A stretch of DNA of 64,000 nt from DRPG01 sp964655065 (GTDB lineage: Bacteria > Myxococcota_A > UBA796 > GCA-2862545), in NCBI GenBank assembly GCA_964655065.1, contig CAZZLC010000013.1, positions 62,001-126,000 of the forward strand. Direction: 5' to 3'. The position numbers and the translations under genes were made by a program. Below are positions 36,915 through 45,715 of the stretch, one piece after another; positions within the stretch are counted from its first letter, which is position 1; every line of letters begins with the position of its first letter. A model generated the notes under the pieces. It ran no database searches and was not told the origin of the DNA. It was given only the letters and a program-made list of their open reading frames with translations.

Positions 36915-38111
36915 TTATCCCGCCTCGACCGCCTTGCGCTCGTGTTCGGCGACGAGTCCTGCCACGGCCTTGGTGGGAAGGGGCTGAAGCTGCGACAGGT
37001 ACTGGTAGTCGCGCACGTAGCGCTCCCACCCCCTCAAGTGTCCCTTGCGCTCCTCACCTTCCCGGAAGCGGAAGAACCCCATGTAGTTCTCGCGCCACCA
37101 CTGCCAGAAGTCCTTCTCGTAGACCACGCCATCGAGCAACGGCTCGTACAGCTCCTGACCGACCGGCCGAGAGGTGAGCCAGTCGCGACACGTCCAGCGG
37201 CCCTCGTGAAAGCGCGTCACGTAGCTCGAAGCGAACGTCCACGACCCGGTGTTCACGTAGCGCTTCCCCGCGTGCTCGCCGGTGAGCTCCACGATGCCGG
37301 GCAGGTGGGAGTGGCCGCAGACCAGCGTCTTCCAGGGGCCCTCGCGCAGCGCGCGCAGCGCGGGCTGGAAGATCGCCATGGGATCGCCCATGTTGGAACG
37401 GGCCCAGAAGTTCAGAAACTCGTTCAGCGCCTCGGCCGAACGTGGGAAGCCCAGCGCCGCCGCCCCCGAGACGTACAGGTTCGCGAGGACCGCGACCTTG
37501 TGCGCCATCCAGAACACGAAGCGGTTCGACCTCGTGTAGAACTCGCCGAGCGGGATTCGGATCCAGGTGCCGAGCCATCGCTCCACGAGGTGGTGGAGGT
37601 TCGTGGGCCAGCCGTGGCCGTAGTCGATGGCCTCTTTGAGGAAGGGGTCGAACTGCCAGCCGTGCACCACCAGGATCTCGTTGTCGCCGAGTACCAGCTC
37701 GTCGCACACCTGGAACTGCAGAATCTCGGCGAACAGCGAGAGCTCGTAGTCGTGGTTCCCGACCACGTAATAGAGCCGACCCGCGCGCCCGAGCCGGGAC
37801 AGGGCCGAGAACAGCTCCTGGTGGGCCCGTAGCACCCGGGTCATGGACCACGCCTGGTGAAAGTCGATGGCGTCGCCCGCCACCACCAGCAGTCCGTCCT
37901 CCTCCTCGATGCGATCGACCAGGGCGACGAGGTGGTGGTCCTTGCCAAAGAAGATGTCGGAGGGGGTGGCATCGCCGATGTGGAGGTCGCTGATCATCCA
38001 CACCGGCCGATCCAACGGCACGTGAGCGACCACGGGAGGACGCTTGTTCCAGCCCGTGCCAGTGATTCCGGGCCCGTCAGGGGCGGGACGAACGTGGGTC
38101 GGTCGGCTCAC
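36915..38111 (-). CDS. Calcineurin-like metallophosphoesterase
   Basis: About 398 residues with all five metallophosphoesterase motifs in order: MISDLHIGDA, VVAGDAIDFH, VGNHDYE, VVHGWQFD and LVCGHSHLPG. These bind two metal ions and hydrolyse phosphoesters; related enzymes include LpxH-type UDP-diacylglucosamine hydrolases and nucleotide phosphatases. A long aromatic-rich C-terminal part (FWQWWRENYMGFFRF) is unusual for LpxH and suggests a different substrate. The start is uncertain: the GTG at 38111 is listed, and a longer frame begins at 38198 overlapping the promoter region of divergent engB. The downstream lon start is 113 bases away. Confidence 0.85.
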   Translation of the reverse strand: MSRPTHVRPAPDGPGITGTGWNKRPPVVAHVPLDRPVWMISDLHIGDATPSDIFFGKDHHLVALVDRIEEEDGLLVVAGDAIDFHQAWSMTRVLRAHQELFSALSRLGRAGRLYYVVGNHDYELSLFAEILQFQVCDELVLGDNEILVVHGWQFDPFLKEAIDYGHGWPTNLHHLVERWLGTWIRIPLGEFYTRSNRFVFWMAHKVAVLANLYVSGAAALGFPRSAEALNEFLNFWARSNMGDPMAIFQPALRALREGPWKTLVCGHSHLPGIVELTGEHAGKRYVNTGSWTFASSYVTRFHEGRWTCRDWLTSRPVGQELYEPLLDGVVYEKDFWQWWRENYMGFFRFREGEERKGHLRGWERYVRDYQYLSQLQPLPTKAVAGLVAEHERKAVEAG

Positions 38112-38221
38112 GTCGGTCCCATATCTTCCGTGCTCGCCCCACGGGTCCCTCGGTTCGCCGCAACCGGGCGGCCGCACTACGACCCAGGTTGGCGGCACGG
38201 GCCGCGAGGAGGTGGCGGGCG

Positions 38222-38878
38222 ATGCGCAACGCCGTCGGCGACATCACGTTCCTCGGCAGCTTCCAGCACGAGCTGCCAGAGCACGGCCTGCCCGAGGTCG
38301 CGTTCGCAGGTCGGTCGAACGTCGGCAAGTCGAGTCTGCTCAACGTGTTGATGCGGCGCAAGAACCTGGCTCGCACGAGCTCCACCCCCGGCCGCACCCA
38401 GTCGATCAACCTCTTCCAGCTCGGCGACGCCTGCGTGTTCGCCGACCTTCCGGGCTACGGCTACGCGCGGGTGCCCGATGCGGTCCGGCGGTCCTGGGGT
38501 CCCATGATCGAGACCTACCTCGGCGAGCGCTCCACCCTCGCGCTGGTGGTGCTGCTCGTGGACGCGCGGCGCGACATCCGGGGCGAGGAGGGTGAGCTGC
38601 GCTTCAACCTCACCCAGGCCCGCATTCCCACCGTGGTCGTGGCGACCAAGGTCGACAAGCTCAAGAAGCAGCCTCGCCAGCGCCAGCTCGCCGCGATCCG
38701 CCGCGACCTTCACCTGCCCGCAGGTCAGCCCATCGCGTTCTCCGCCCACACCGGCGATGGTCGCGATCGACTCTGGGACGCCATCGAGAGCGCGATCCGC
38801 GAGTTCCTGGTGGAGCCGGACCCCGAGCCCCTCCCGCTGCCCGACAGCGATCCAGACGACGAGGAAGTCAGCCCGTGA
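38222..38878 (+). CDS. engB: Ribosome biogenesis GTPase EngB/YsxC
   Basis: This 218-residue GTPase of the TrmE-Era-EngA-YihA class has a G1 P-loop GRSNVGKSSLLN, a switch region RTSSTPGRTQSIN, a G3 motif DLPGYGYARV and a G4 motif TKVDK, followed by the G5-like FSAHTGDG. EngB helps assemble the 50S subunit and is usually essential. The start ATG at 38222 leads straight into AVGDITFLGSF, typical for the family; a longer frame from 38189 is possible. The acidic C-terminal tail (EPDPEPLPLPDSDPDDEE) is longer than usual. It overlaps rlmE by 4 bases, pairing two 50S maturation factors. Confidence 0.94.
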   Translation: MRNAVGDITFLGSFQHELPEHGLPEVAFAGRSNVGKSSLLNVLMRRKNLARTSSTPGRTQSINLFQLGDACVFADLPGYGYARVPDAVRRSWGPMIETYLGERSTLALVVLLVDARRDIRGEEGELRFNLTQARIPTVVVATKVDKLKKQPRQRQLAAIRRDLHLPAGQPIAFSAHTGDGRDRLWDAIESAIREFLVEPDPEPLPLPDSDPDDEEVSP

Positions 38879-39486
38879 GCCGCCGCAAGCGCACCCGCAA
38901 TCCCTACCAGCGCGCCGATCGCTTCACCCAGCAGGCGAAGGAGGAGGGGTTCGCAGCTCGGTCGGTGTTCAAGTTGCAGGAGATCCAGCGGCGATTTCGC
39001 GTGCTCGCACCCGGGATGCGCGCGCTGGATCTCGGGTGCGCGCCGGGCTCCTGGTGGCGCTACGCGGCCCAGTGCGTGGGACGTCACGGGACCGTGCTCG
39101 GCGTGGACATCAACGAGCCCGAGGTCAGCTGCGGACCGCTGCTCGTGCGCTCCATCCTGGACGTGACGCCAGAAGACGTGGTGGAGGCTCTGGGAGGACC
39201 GCCCGACGTCGTGCTCTCCGACATGGCCCCCCGCACCACCGGCGACCCCTTCGGCGACCACGTTCGACAGATCGAGCTCGCGCGTCGGGCCCTGGAGCTG
39301 GCCACGGCACTCCTTCCCGAAGGCGGGGGGTTAGTCGCCAAGGTGTTCGACGGGGAGGAGGCCCACGCCTACGTCATGGACGTTCGCCGCCACTTCGGGA
39401 AGCTCAAGCGGGTCAAGCCCGAGGCGACGCGCAAGGTGAGCCGCGAGTTCTTCGTCGTGGCCCAGGAGCGCCTGGCAGCCGAGTGA
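38875..39486 (+). CDS. rlmE: 23S rRNA 2'-O-methyltransferase RlmE (FtsJ/RrmJ)
   Basis: A 203-residue SAM-dependent enzyme methylating the 2'-O of U2552 (E. coli numbering) in 23S rRNA. The SAM motif is ALDLGCAPGSWWRYA; the catalytic tetrad appears as Lys in RSVFKLQEI, Asp in LSDMAPRTTG, Lys in LVAKVFDG and Glu in SREFFVV. The N-terminus is basic (SRRKRTRNPYQRADRF) for rRNA binding. The GTG start overlaps the engB stop by 4 bases, so both ribosome maturation factors are made together. It ends one base before the opposing lipoprotein gene. Confidence 0.93.
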   Translation: MSRRKRTRNPYQRADRFTQQAKEEGFAARSVFKLQEIQRRFRVLAPGMRALDLGCAPGSWWRYAAQCVGRHGTVLGVDINEPEVSCGPLLVRSILDVTPEDVVEALGGPPDVVLSDMAPRTTGDPFGDHVRQIELARRALELATALLPEGGGLVAKVFDGEEAHAYVMDVRRHFGKLKRVKPEATRKVSREFFVVAQERLAAE

Positions 39487-39487
39487 G

Positions 39488-39916
39488 TCAGGGGCGCTCG
39501 AAGGCCGTCTCGATCCGGTAGTTCTCCCGCTCCCCGTCGAAGTCGGACTCGCAGTCCATGGCGTTGCGGTCCCGAAAGCAGTCGAGGTCACCCGTGACGA
39601 GCACCTGGGCACGCTGACCGTCGTCGAAGAACAGGAACCGGCCGTCGAGCGCGAAGCGGAACTGCCCCCCACCCAGGTTCTCGGCGTCTCCGTCCATCTC
39701 CCACTCGAGCCTACCGAAGTCCGCGGTCTGGAACTCGACGTCGAGCATGGCATCGCCGCCCTCGACCACGAGACGTCCTTCTTCCTCGGTGGTCGAGAAC
39801 GAGCTGCCGTTGATCTCGAACCGCTGAAAGTCCTGGACGAACCAGTCGCCGGAGGCCGGCGAGCCGAAGATGCATCCGGGCAGGGTCGCGAGGAGCAGCC
39901 CCCAGTGAATTCGCAT
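39488..39916 (-). CDS. Small lipoprotein of unknown function
   Basis: A 142-residue protein with lipobox MRIHWGLLLATLPGC (Cys15). The mature part is acidic and strand-rich (GRLVVEGGDAMLDVEFQTAD, FRFALDGRFLFFDDGQ), with a Cys pair (DCFRDRNAMDC) that may form a disulfide. It is probably an envelope protein. It lies 15 bases downstream of pepA on the same strand and ends next to rlmE. No family is recognised. Confidence 0.65.
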   Translation of the reverse strand: MRIHWGLLLATLPGCIFGSPASGDWFVQDFQRFEINGSSFSTTEEEGRLVVEGGDAMLDVEFQTADFGRLEWEMDGDAENLGGGQFRFALDGRFLFFDDGQRAQVLVTGDLDCFRDRNAMDCESDFDGERENYRIETAFERP

Positions 39917-39931
39917 CGGGTACCTCCTCGC

Positions 39932-41383
39932 CTACTCGGCGCGCGCCGCGGCCCAGCTCACGAGCGAGCGGACCATCTCACCGGTGCCGCCGGGTGCATA
40001 ACGGCTCGACGCCTTGTCGAGGAACGCAGGCCCTGCGACGTCGAGGTGCGCCCACCGCGGGGCGTCGCTCGCAAAGTGCTCGAGGAACAGCGCTGCGGTG
40101 GTGGCGCCCGCCTCGCGACTCCCCACGTTCTTGATCTGGGCATAGTCGCTGCGCAGCAGCTCCTTGTAGGGCGCGTGGAGCGGCAGCCGCCACAGGCCCT
40201 CGCCCGTCTGGCTGGCCGCGTCGAGAAGCTCGCCGGCGAGCGCATCGTCGTGGGTGAACAGGCCGCTGAACTCGGAGCCGACCGCGACGACGGCCGCGCC
40301 GGTGAGGGTCGCCGCGTCGATCACGGTCTGGACCCCATCGACCTGACAGGCGCGGATGAGGCAGTCCGCGAGGACCAGGCGACCCTCGGCGTCGGTGTTG
40401 TGAATCTCGACGGTCACGCCGTTCGAGTAGCGAAGGATGTCGCCGAGCTTGAACGCCCCGCCCGACACCAGGTTCTCGACCGCGCCCACGAGGCAGTCCA
40501 CCGCCACGGGGAGCCCGAGCTCGGCAATGGCGCCAGCGGTGCCCAGCATCACCGCCGACCCGCCCATGTCACAGCGCATGGTCTGCATCGCGCTGCTCGG
40601 CTTGAGCGAGTACCCGCCCGCATCGAAGGTCACGCCCTTGCCCACCAGCGCCACGTGGTGCTTGGCCTGCTCCGGCCGGTACCGGACCCAGATCAGGCAG
40701 CCGGGGCGCTCCGAACCCTGGCCCACGGCCACGATGCCCACGCAGCCCTCGGCGCGACAGCGCTCGAAGTCCCAGACCTCGACCTCGACCCCGGGAAGCG
40801 CGGCGAGTTCCTGCGCCTTCGCGGCGAGTGACTCGGGATACAGGTCGGCCGCGGGCAGGTTCACGAGATCGCGGGCCCAGGACTGCCACTTCACACGGGT
40901 ATCGACCGCCGCGACGTCCGCGTCGGACAGCTCGGCACCACCCACCTGAATGGTGGAGAGGGCAGGCTTGCGCTGGTCCTCGGGCTTGTATTGCTCCCAG
41001 GTGTAGTTGCCGGCGCGCAGCGCCTCGACCAGGTCGGCCGTCGCCAAGCCGCTCGCGTTCGACAGATCCAGCGAGAGCGACTCCGCCCGGAGCACTCGCG
41101 CCTCGCGGCCTACCCGCCCCAGCGCGCGGCGCCACGCATCCGCCGAGCCGTCGCCGATGCCGACCACGACCAGATGGGTCGCGGCGATGCGCCCGAACGT
41201 CGGCACCACGTGGAGCTGGGCGGCGCCTCCGTTGAACTTCTGCCCCTTCAGCCACTTGATCAGCTCTCCGCCGAACGCTTCGTCCATCGCGGCCACCGGG
41301 CCGGAGAAGTCAGAAGGGACACCAATGGCGAGGGCGTCCGCGACGACGGACGGCAGGGGCTCGGACGGGAAACTGAGGTTCAC
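39932..41383 (-). CDS. pepA: Leucyl aminopeptidase (M17, PepA)
   Basis: A 483-residue M17 metallo-aminopeptidase. The C-terminal catalytic half has VGKGVTFDAGGYSLKPS (metal Lys/Asp), MRCDMGGSA and the family signature NTDAEGRLVLAD with metal ligands Asp and Glu. The N-terminal domain (to about 150) is divergent, as usual. It removes N-terminal Leu and other residues from peptides in the cytosol; some relatives also bind DNA at recombination sites. It lies 23 bases downstream of the pseudokinase gene and 15 bases upstream of the lipoprotein gene, forming a minus-strand group. Confidence 0.94.
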   Translation of the reverse strand: MNLSFPSEPLPSVVADALAIGVPSDFSGPVAAMDEAFGGELIKWLKGQKFNGGAAQLHVVPTFGRIAATHLVVVGIGDGSADAWRRALGRVGREARVLRAESLSLDLSNASGLATADLVEALRAGNYTWEQYKPEDQRKPALSTIQVGGAELSDADVAAVDTRVKWQSWARDLVNLPAADLYPESLAAKAQELAALPGVEVEVWDFERCRAEGCVGIVAVGQGSERPGCLIWVRYRPEQAKHHVALVGKGVTFDAGGYSLKPSSAMQTMRCDMGGSAVMLGTAGAIAELGLPVAVDCLVGAVENLVSGGAFKLGDILRYSNGVTVEIHNTDAEGRLVLADCLIRACQVDGVQTVIDAATLTGAAVVAVGSEFSGLFTHDDALAGELLDAASQTGEGLWRLPLHAPYKELLRSDYAQIKNVGSREAGATTAALFLEHFASDAPRWAHLDVAGPAFLDKASSRYAPGGTGEMVRSLVSWAAARAE

Positions 41384-41406
41384 GACTACTCCAACACGAG
41401 CTGCGA

Positions 41407-42948
41407 TCAGCAGGAACGTGCGACGTATGACAGGACCGCGAGCACGGCCAGGGCCGCCGACAGTCCCAGCACCCAGCCCACCCCCCGGTCTCCGGCCGGC
41501 GGCGCCACGGGCCGCTCGTCGAAGGACCGCGCGAACGTGCCCTCGTCGAGTCCGGAGACCTCTTCGCGATCGATCCCGGGCTCCGTCGACAGCGCGTCCT
41601 CCTCCGCCTCCGACAACCGAGGATCGGGGAGCTCGACCGCCTCGTCGAGGTCGTCGGGCACGAGCGTGGTCCGGTCCTGGGCGAAGCTCGGGCCGCCGGG
41701 AGCGGGCAGCTCGGCCTCGATCGCGGCGGGATCCACCGCGAAGCTCGCCTCGGCCGTCACCGGACTCGCGCCCGTACCCTCGACCGCGAACGCCGCGACG
41801 ACGCGGTAGCGGCCGGCCGGCAACGGGGGAAGCTCGAGACGGAAGCGGAATCGCGCGTCACGCTCGGCCCTGACCTGGACGGCGGCACCCGGGACCGGCA
41901 CCCGCACGGGTTCCTCGCCCTGGACTGCGTCGAGCCGCAGCCCGCACACGACGTCGCCCGGCTCCTCGAGTCCCGGTGACCCCGTCACCCGAACCGAGAA
42001 GGCGACGGGCTCCTCCGCGCCGAACGTCTCGTCGGGACGCCACGCGGGCCACACCACGGGTCCCACGTCGACCACGCGGGGCTCGAGCAGGGCGCGGGCC
42101 TCCTGCAGCCGCTCGACGAGGGGCCCCCAGTCGTGGAACCGGAACGGCGGCGACGGCTCGGCCTCGACCGACAGTGCTCGCGCGACCAGCGTGCCGATGC
42201 GATCCGCAGTGCGGTCGACGAACCTCGGCAGCCCGTCTGCGGCGATCAACCGCTGAACGAGCTGTTCCCGGAGTGCACTGGCCGCGTCCCGGGGCACGCC
42301 ACCCGTCGGGACCTCGCCCACCAGCACCTCGACCAGCCACCGCGCGAGGGCCCAGGTGTCGTCCACCACCTCGGCCCGTGGCGCCACGTCGGGCGGCGTC
42401 CACCCCTCGAGCCCGGCTCGGGCCGAGAGCAGCGTCCGCAGCGCACCGACCGGCTCGGTGAGCCAGTCGCTCAGCACGACGATGCCCGAGCTGTCGCCGC
42501 TCGCCACGAAGACGTTCGACGGGCGCAGCTGTCCGTGAGCTCGCGGCGAGGCAGCGAGAAGCGCGGCGATCGCGAGCGCGGAGTCCAGGGCCTCGACGAT
42601 GGACAGATCCTGGGTCCCGAGCGCCGGCCCGAGATCGGGCAGCACCAGGCCGGTCCGGCCATCGCCGAGAGACACCGTGCCCCAGAGCTCGGGCACCCAG
42701 GGCTCGGGGGCCGCCTCGCGAAGCCACGCCGCCTGGTGATCCGCGGCAGCCCGACAGGCCGCGGCCAGCTCCCGGATGCGTTCGGGATCGTCCCCGGGGA
42801 AATCCTCGGCGGTGAGTGGTGTCTTGAGCACCGCTCGCCCCTGGTCGGGTCCCACGAGCTGCCACGTCCGGGCCCAGGTGCCCCGACCTAGCTCCGGACC
42901 TCGCGTCCAGCTGCGGTTCTCGCTGTCCGTCACGGGTTCTTGCGTCAC
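41407..42948 (-). CDS. Pseudokinase with C-terminal membrane anchor
   Basis: A 513-residue protein with a degenerate Hanks-kinase fold at about 15-270. It keeps a glycine-loop remnant (ELGRGTWARTWQL) and an ATP-type Lys (AVLKTPL). The catalytic loop reads AHGQLRPSN in place of HRDLKPxN, and the DFG position reads SDWL, so the catalytic Asp and metal Asp are both missing. A beta-rich domain follows (about 310-420: VAFSVRVTGSPGLEEPGDVV, RFRFRLELPPLPAGRYRVVA), then an acidic linker and one membrane helix (GWVLGLSAALAVLAVLSYVA). It probably works as a binding scaffold rather than an enzyme. It is divergent from a second pseudokinase 86 bases away and upstream of pepA. Confidence 0.8.
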   Translation of the reverse strand: MTQEPVTDSENRSWTRGPELGRGTWARTWQLVGPDQGRAVLKTPLTAEDFPGDDPERIRELAAACRAAADHQAAWLREAAPEPWVPELWGTVSLGDGRTGLVLPDLGPALGTQDLSIVEALDSALAIAALLAASPRAHGQLRPSNVFVASGDSSGIVVLSDWLTEPVGALRTLLSARAGLEGWTPPDVAPRAEVVDDTWALARWLVEVLVGEVPTGGVPRDAASALREQLVQRLIAADGLPRFVDRTADRIGTLVARALSVEAEPSPPFRFHDWGPLVERLQEARALLEPRVVDVGPVVWPAWRPDETFGAEEPVAFSVRVTGSPGLEEPGDVVCGLRLDAVQGEEPVRVPVPGAAVQVRAERDARFRFRLELPPLPAGRYRVVAAFAVEGTGASPVTAEASFAVDPAAIEAELPAPGGPSFAQDRTTLVPDDLDEAVELPDPRLSEAEEDALSTEPGIDREEVSGLDEGTFARSFDERPVAPPAGDRGVGWVLGLSAALAVLAVLSYVARSC

Positions 42949-43034
42949 GGGATCTGGTAGCCGAGCTCTCCGGACCAGGGGAGCCCCGATCGCGCGATAG
43001 GAGGGCGAGCGCCGTCTGTTCCGGGGAGATCGCG

Positions 43035-44189
43035 ATGACCCCTCCGAGATCCTACGAGCTCGTGCACCGGTTGCCCTCGCGTGGGCCGGGCGAACGCTGG
43101 CGTGGGTGGGTGTTCGCGAGCGCAGGCCCCCCGCTTCCCGTCGACGTCGAGCTCCTCGACCGGCGGTGGTCCGAGCGGCCCGGGCTGGTGGCGGCGATCC
43201 GCCACGACCGCGAGCGCATCGCCGCGCTCGGCCACCCCGGCCTCCCGGCCAGCGCCGACCTCACCCGGCTCGACGGTCGACTGGCGGTGGTGGAGCCCGT
43301 GCCGGACGGGTTCGACCTGTCGTTCCTGGACCAAGCCGACGTGCCTGTCGTATTGGCGATCGTCGCCCAGGTCGCCCACGCCCTCGATGGCCTGGCTGAA
43401 CTGGAAGTGCCCCACGGCTCGCTCGCACCCGCGGCGATCACGGTGAACCGGGAAGGGCGGGTGCAGCTGCACGGTGCCGGTCTCGTCCGCGCCGAGCTTC
43501 CGGCGTGGAGCCCCGAGACGGGCAGCCTGGTGCGACTCGACGTCTCCCCGCTCGCGCCCGAGCAGCTCGCGCAGGCCCGCCTCGCCCCGACGTCGGCCGG
43601 CGACGTGTACGCGCTCGGTGCGCTGGCGGCTGGCTGGGTCCTCGCAAGGCGACTCGGTCCCGCGCGAATGCGGCCGCGCGAGCACCGCGCGGCGGTGGCT
43701 GCACGGCTGGCCGCACTGAGCCACCTGGCCCTGCGATCCCTCCTCGTCTCGATGCTCGCCTGGGATCCCGAGGCGCGCCCCTCGCCCGCCGAGGTGCGAC
43801 AGCGAGCGAGCGACCTGCTGGCGACGCTCGACCCCGGGTCGCTCGAGGCGTGGGCAGCCGCGCACCTGCCGTCCGCGGATCGCCTCGCCACGCCCACCGG
43901 CGGTCGCCGTCTCGTCGAGACGCCGTGGTCTTCCGAGACCCCGACCGCACACGTCCCACGACGAGGACCCTACGCCGTCGATCCGGCAGGAACGCTCGAT
44001 CCCGTCCCCCTCGAGCAGGCCGCGGACTGGAATCGCCTGCGCGACGAGAGCCTGCGAGCGCTCCAGCCCGACCCTTCGCCGGCGGGGCCAGCATCGCGCC
44101 CCCCTGTCCCTTGGGTCGCGGCGGCCGTGGGGCTCGCGGGCCTGGGGATGGGCTTGCTCGGTGCGTCACTGGGGCTCGGCGGGTGGTAG
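43035..44189 (+). CDS. Second pseudokinase, C-terminally anchored
   Basis: A 384-residue protein with the outline of a kinase C-lobe but no active site. The catalytic loop position reads PHGSLAPAAITVN, the DFG position LHGAGL, and DVYALGALAAGWVL matches the helix F region (DVYSLG in true kinases). The N-lobe is poorly conserved with no clear glycine loop. A Pro-rich linker and a C-terminal membrane helix (VPWVAAAVGLAGLGMGLLGA) follow. It is the divergent partner of the minus-strand pseudokinase; both share the layout of dead kinase plus C-terminal anchor and may form a complex or bind the same kinase. No recognised name. Confidence 0.75.
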   Translation: MTPPRSYELVHRLPSRGPGERWRGWVFASAGPPLPVDVELLDRRWSERPGLVAAIRHDRERIAALGHPGLPASADLTRLDGRLAVVEPVPDGFDLSFLDQADVPVVLAIVAQVAHALDGLAELEVPHGSLAPAAITVNREGRVQLHGAGLVRAELPAWSPETGSLVRLDVSPLAPEQLAQARLAPTSAGDVYALGALAAGWVLARRLGPARMRPREHRAAVAARLAALSHLALRSLLVSMLAWDPEARPSPAEVRQRASDLLATLDPGSLEAWAAAHLPSADRLATPTGGRRLVETPWSSETPTAHVPRRGPYAVDPAGTLDPVPLEQAADWNRLRDESLRALQPDPSPAGPASRPPVPWVAAAVGLAGLGMGLLGASLGLGGW

Positions 44190-44433
44190 CGGCCAGGGTG
44201 AAGCCGGCGCAGGTCGACGAGCGGCACCGGACTCGCCCCGCCGCGGTCCGCGACTCGAGGTCCACGACGTACCTCCGCTTCCCCTCGGGCAACCGCGCCT
44301 GTGTGCTGGTCGACGGCCCCTGGCCGAGGCGAGGATCGAGATTCGCTCGCGAGGGGGGGTTCCCACGGGGTTGTCGCGGATGGTATCCGAGAAGCCCGAG
44401 GCTGTCGGACCGGCCGCCGTCCTGGGAGGTCCT

Positions 44434-44820
44434 GTGTCCAACGGCATCTTCATCTTCGTCGACGACGACTTCGAGCGCCCGCTGTACGCGGACCCCGACC
44501 CCGACGACATCGACTCCGACTTGTTCAGCGCCATCCGCGAGCGGGTCACCGAGGCCCTCGAGGAGGAGAGCGACGCGAAGGGCTCCGAGACGCTCGGCGA
44601 GGTTCGCTTTTCCTGGAGCACCCATCTCGGCACCGGTCTGTCGTTCGTGGCGTTCGCCGTCGACGTGCCCAGGCGTCGACTCGATCGCTACCTGAAGTCG
44701 GTGGCCCAGCGCTACTTCGACGAGGTCGACGACGCCCGCTCGCCAGACCGCGCTGGCGTCGAGGACGTCGTGATCGACGTCATTCCTCCGTGGGAGGAGA
44801 CCGAGGACGACGAGGACTGA
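44434..44820 (+). CDS. Small acidic protein of unknown function
   Basis: A 128-residue acidic protein read from GTG, preceded by GGGAGG. The opening SNGIFIFVDDDFERPLYADP and a central GEVRFSWSTHLGTGLSFVAF suggest a compact alpha/beta cytosolic fold without signal peptide. The tail is very acidic (WEETEDDED). No family recognised. The start is chosen from the ribosome binding site; the longer frame upstream has Arg/Gly-rich content typical of non-coding reading. Its last 41 bases are antisense to the end of the phosphoesterase gene. Nothing else supported is seen in the 244 bases before it. Confidence 0.6.
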   Translation: MSNGIFIFVDDDFERPLYADPDPDDIDSDLFSAIRERVTEALEEESDAKGSETLGEVRFSWSTHLGTGLSFVAFAVDVPRRRLDRYLKSVAQRYFDEVDDARSPDRAGVEDVVIDVIPPWEETEDDED

Positions 44821-45622
44821 ACACGACGGGACAGTGGTCGGAGACCTCGCCCGTCGGACACTGATCGCCAGGCTCACAGCCCACCGTCTCGCAGGCGCCC
44901 CGGGCCGCGACGGCGCCCCGAGCGTCGCTCATGACGTGATCGAGGGCCACGCCGCGGCACCGCCCGTGATCGGGGAAGTAGGCGGTACAGCCGAGTCCCG
45001 ACGAGTTCCATCGCAGCCCGGTGACGATCGCGAAGCGGTCGAGATCGCGTCGGTCGGCATCGCTCACGGGGTTGAAGTCGCCGAGGACGGTGACGGGTCC
45101 CTCGCGCGCCGCGACGATGGGCGCCAGCGCCTGGAGCTGGGCACGACGGACCGCCTCACCCCCGGGACCCGACTTCAGGTGCACCACGAAGAACGCCAGG
45201 GGGCGCCCGCCATCCCGAGGGCGCAGCTCGACCTCCAGAGCCGGTCGGCCACCGCGGATGACCCTCACCTCGTCGTGCACGCGCACCCGTGCGACCTCGT
45301 AGCGCCGGGTGTCCACCAGCAGACCCACCCGGTGGGTGGAACCGGCGTGAGTCGCGAACGCCCAGTGCGTGCCGAGCAGGTCGTGAATCGCGCCCACCAG
45401 GCGGGCAGGCGACCGGATCTCCTGAACGGCGACGACCGGAACCCCCAACGCCCCGATCGCCTCCGCCGCCCGGCGGGGCTGGGTCGGCTCGCGGGGAAAA
45501 TTCTCGATGTTCCAGGTCGCCACGGGCGGGAACCCGGCCGGTGGGTCCGAACGCGCAACCCACGCCCCGATCGAGAGCAGGACGAGTGCGACGGCGATCC
45601 ACGGAGCGCGGCGACGGGCCAT
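44780..45622 (-). CDS. EEP-family phosphoesterase/nuclease, secreted or anchored
   Basis: A 280-residue protein with an N-terminal hydrophobic segment (APWIAVALVLLSIGAWVA) and an endonuclease/exonuclease/phosphatase domain. Visible active-site motifs: ATWNIENF, AVQEI, VVHLKSG, LGDFNPVSD and SDHCPVV. The family cleaves phosphodiester or phosphomonoester bonds in nucleic acids or lipids with Mg2+. A Cys-rich stretch (GCTAYFPDHGRC, CETVGCEPGDQC) suggests disulfides outside the cytosol. The ATG at 45622 begins the membrane segment; a much longer frame extends to 46726 and is rejected as antisense. The substrate is unknown. Confidence 0.84.
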   Translation of the reverse strand: MARRRAPWIAVALVLLSIGAWVARSDPPAGFPPVATWNIENFPREPTQPRRAAEAIGALGVPVVAVQEIRSPARLVGAIHDLLGTHWAFATHAGSTHRVGLLVDTRRYEVARVRVHDEVRVIRGGRPALEVELRPRDGGRPLAFFVVHLKSGPGGEAVRRAQLQALAPIVAAREGPVTVLGDFNPVSDADRRDLDRFAIVTGLRWNSSGLGCTAYFPDHGRCRGVALDHVMSDARGAVAARGACETVGCEPGDQCPTGEVSDHCPVVFSPRRPRSPPTEE

Positions 45623-45715
45623 GGGAGTGGGTAGCCCGGAGAGACCTCGTGTGACGGAATGGCCCGAGATCCGACGACACACTGCAACGCGGGGCCGACG
45701 GTCCCCGGAGGCTCC

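Noticed and set aside
36802..37029. N-terminal extension of Lon
   Set aside because: It overlaps the end of the metallophosphoesterase gene and is Arg-rich without family match; GGGAG precedes the ATG at 36801.
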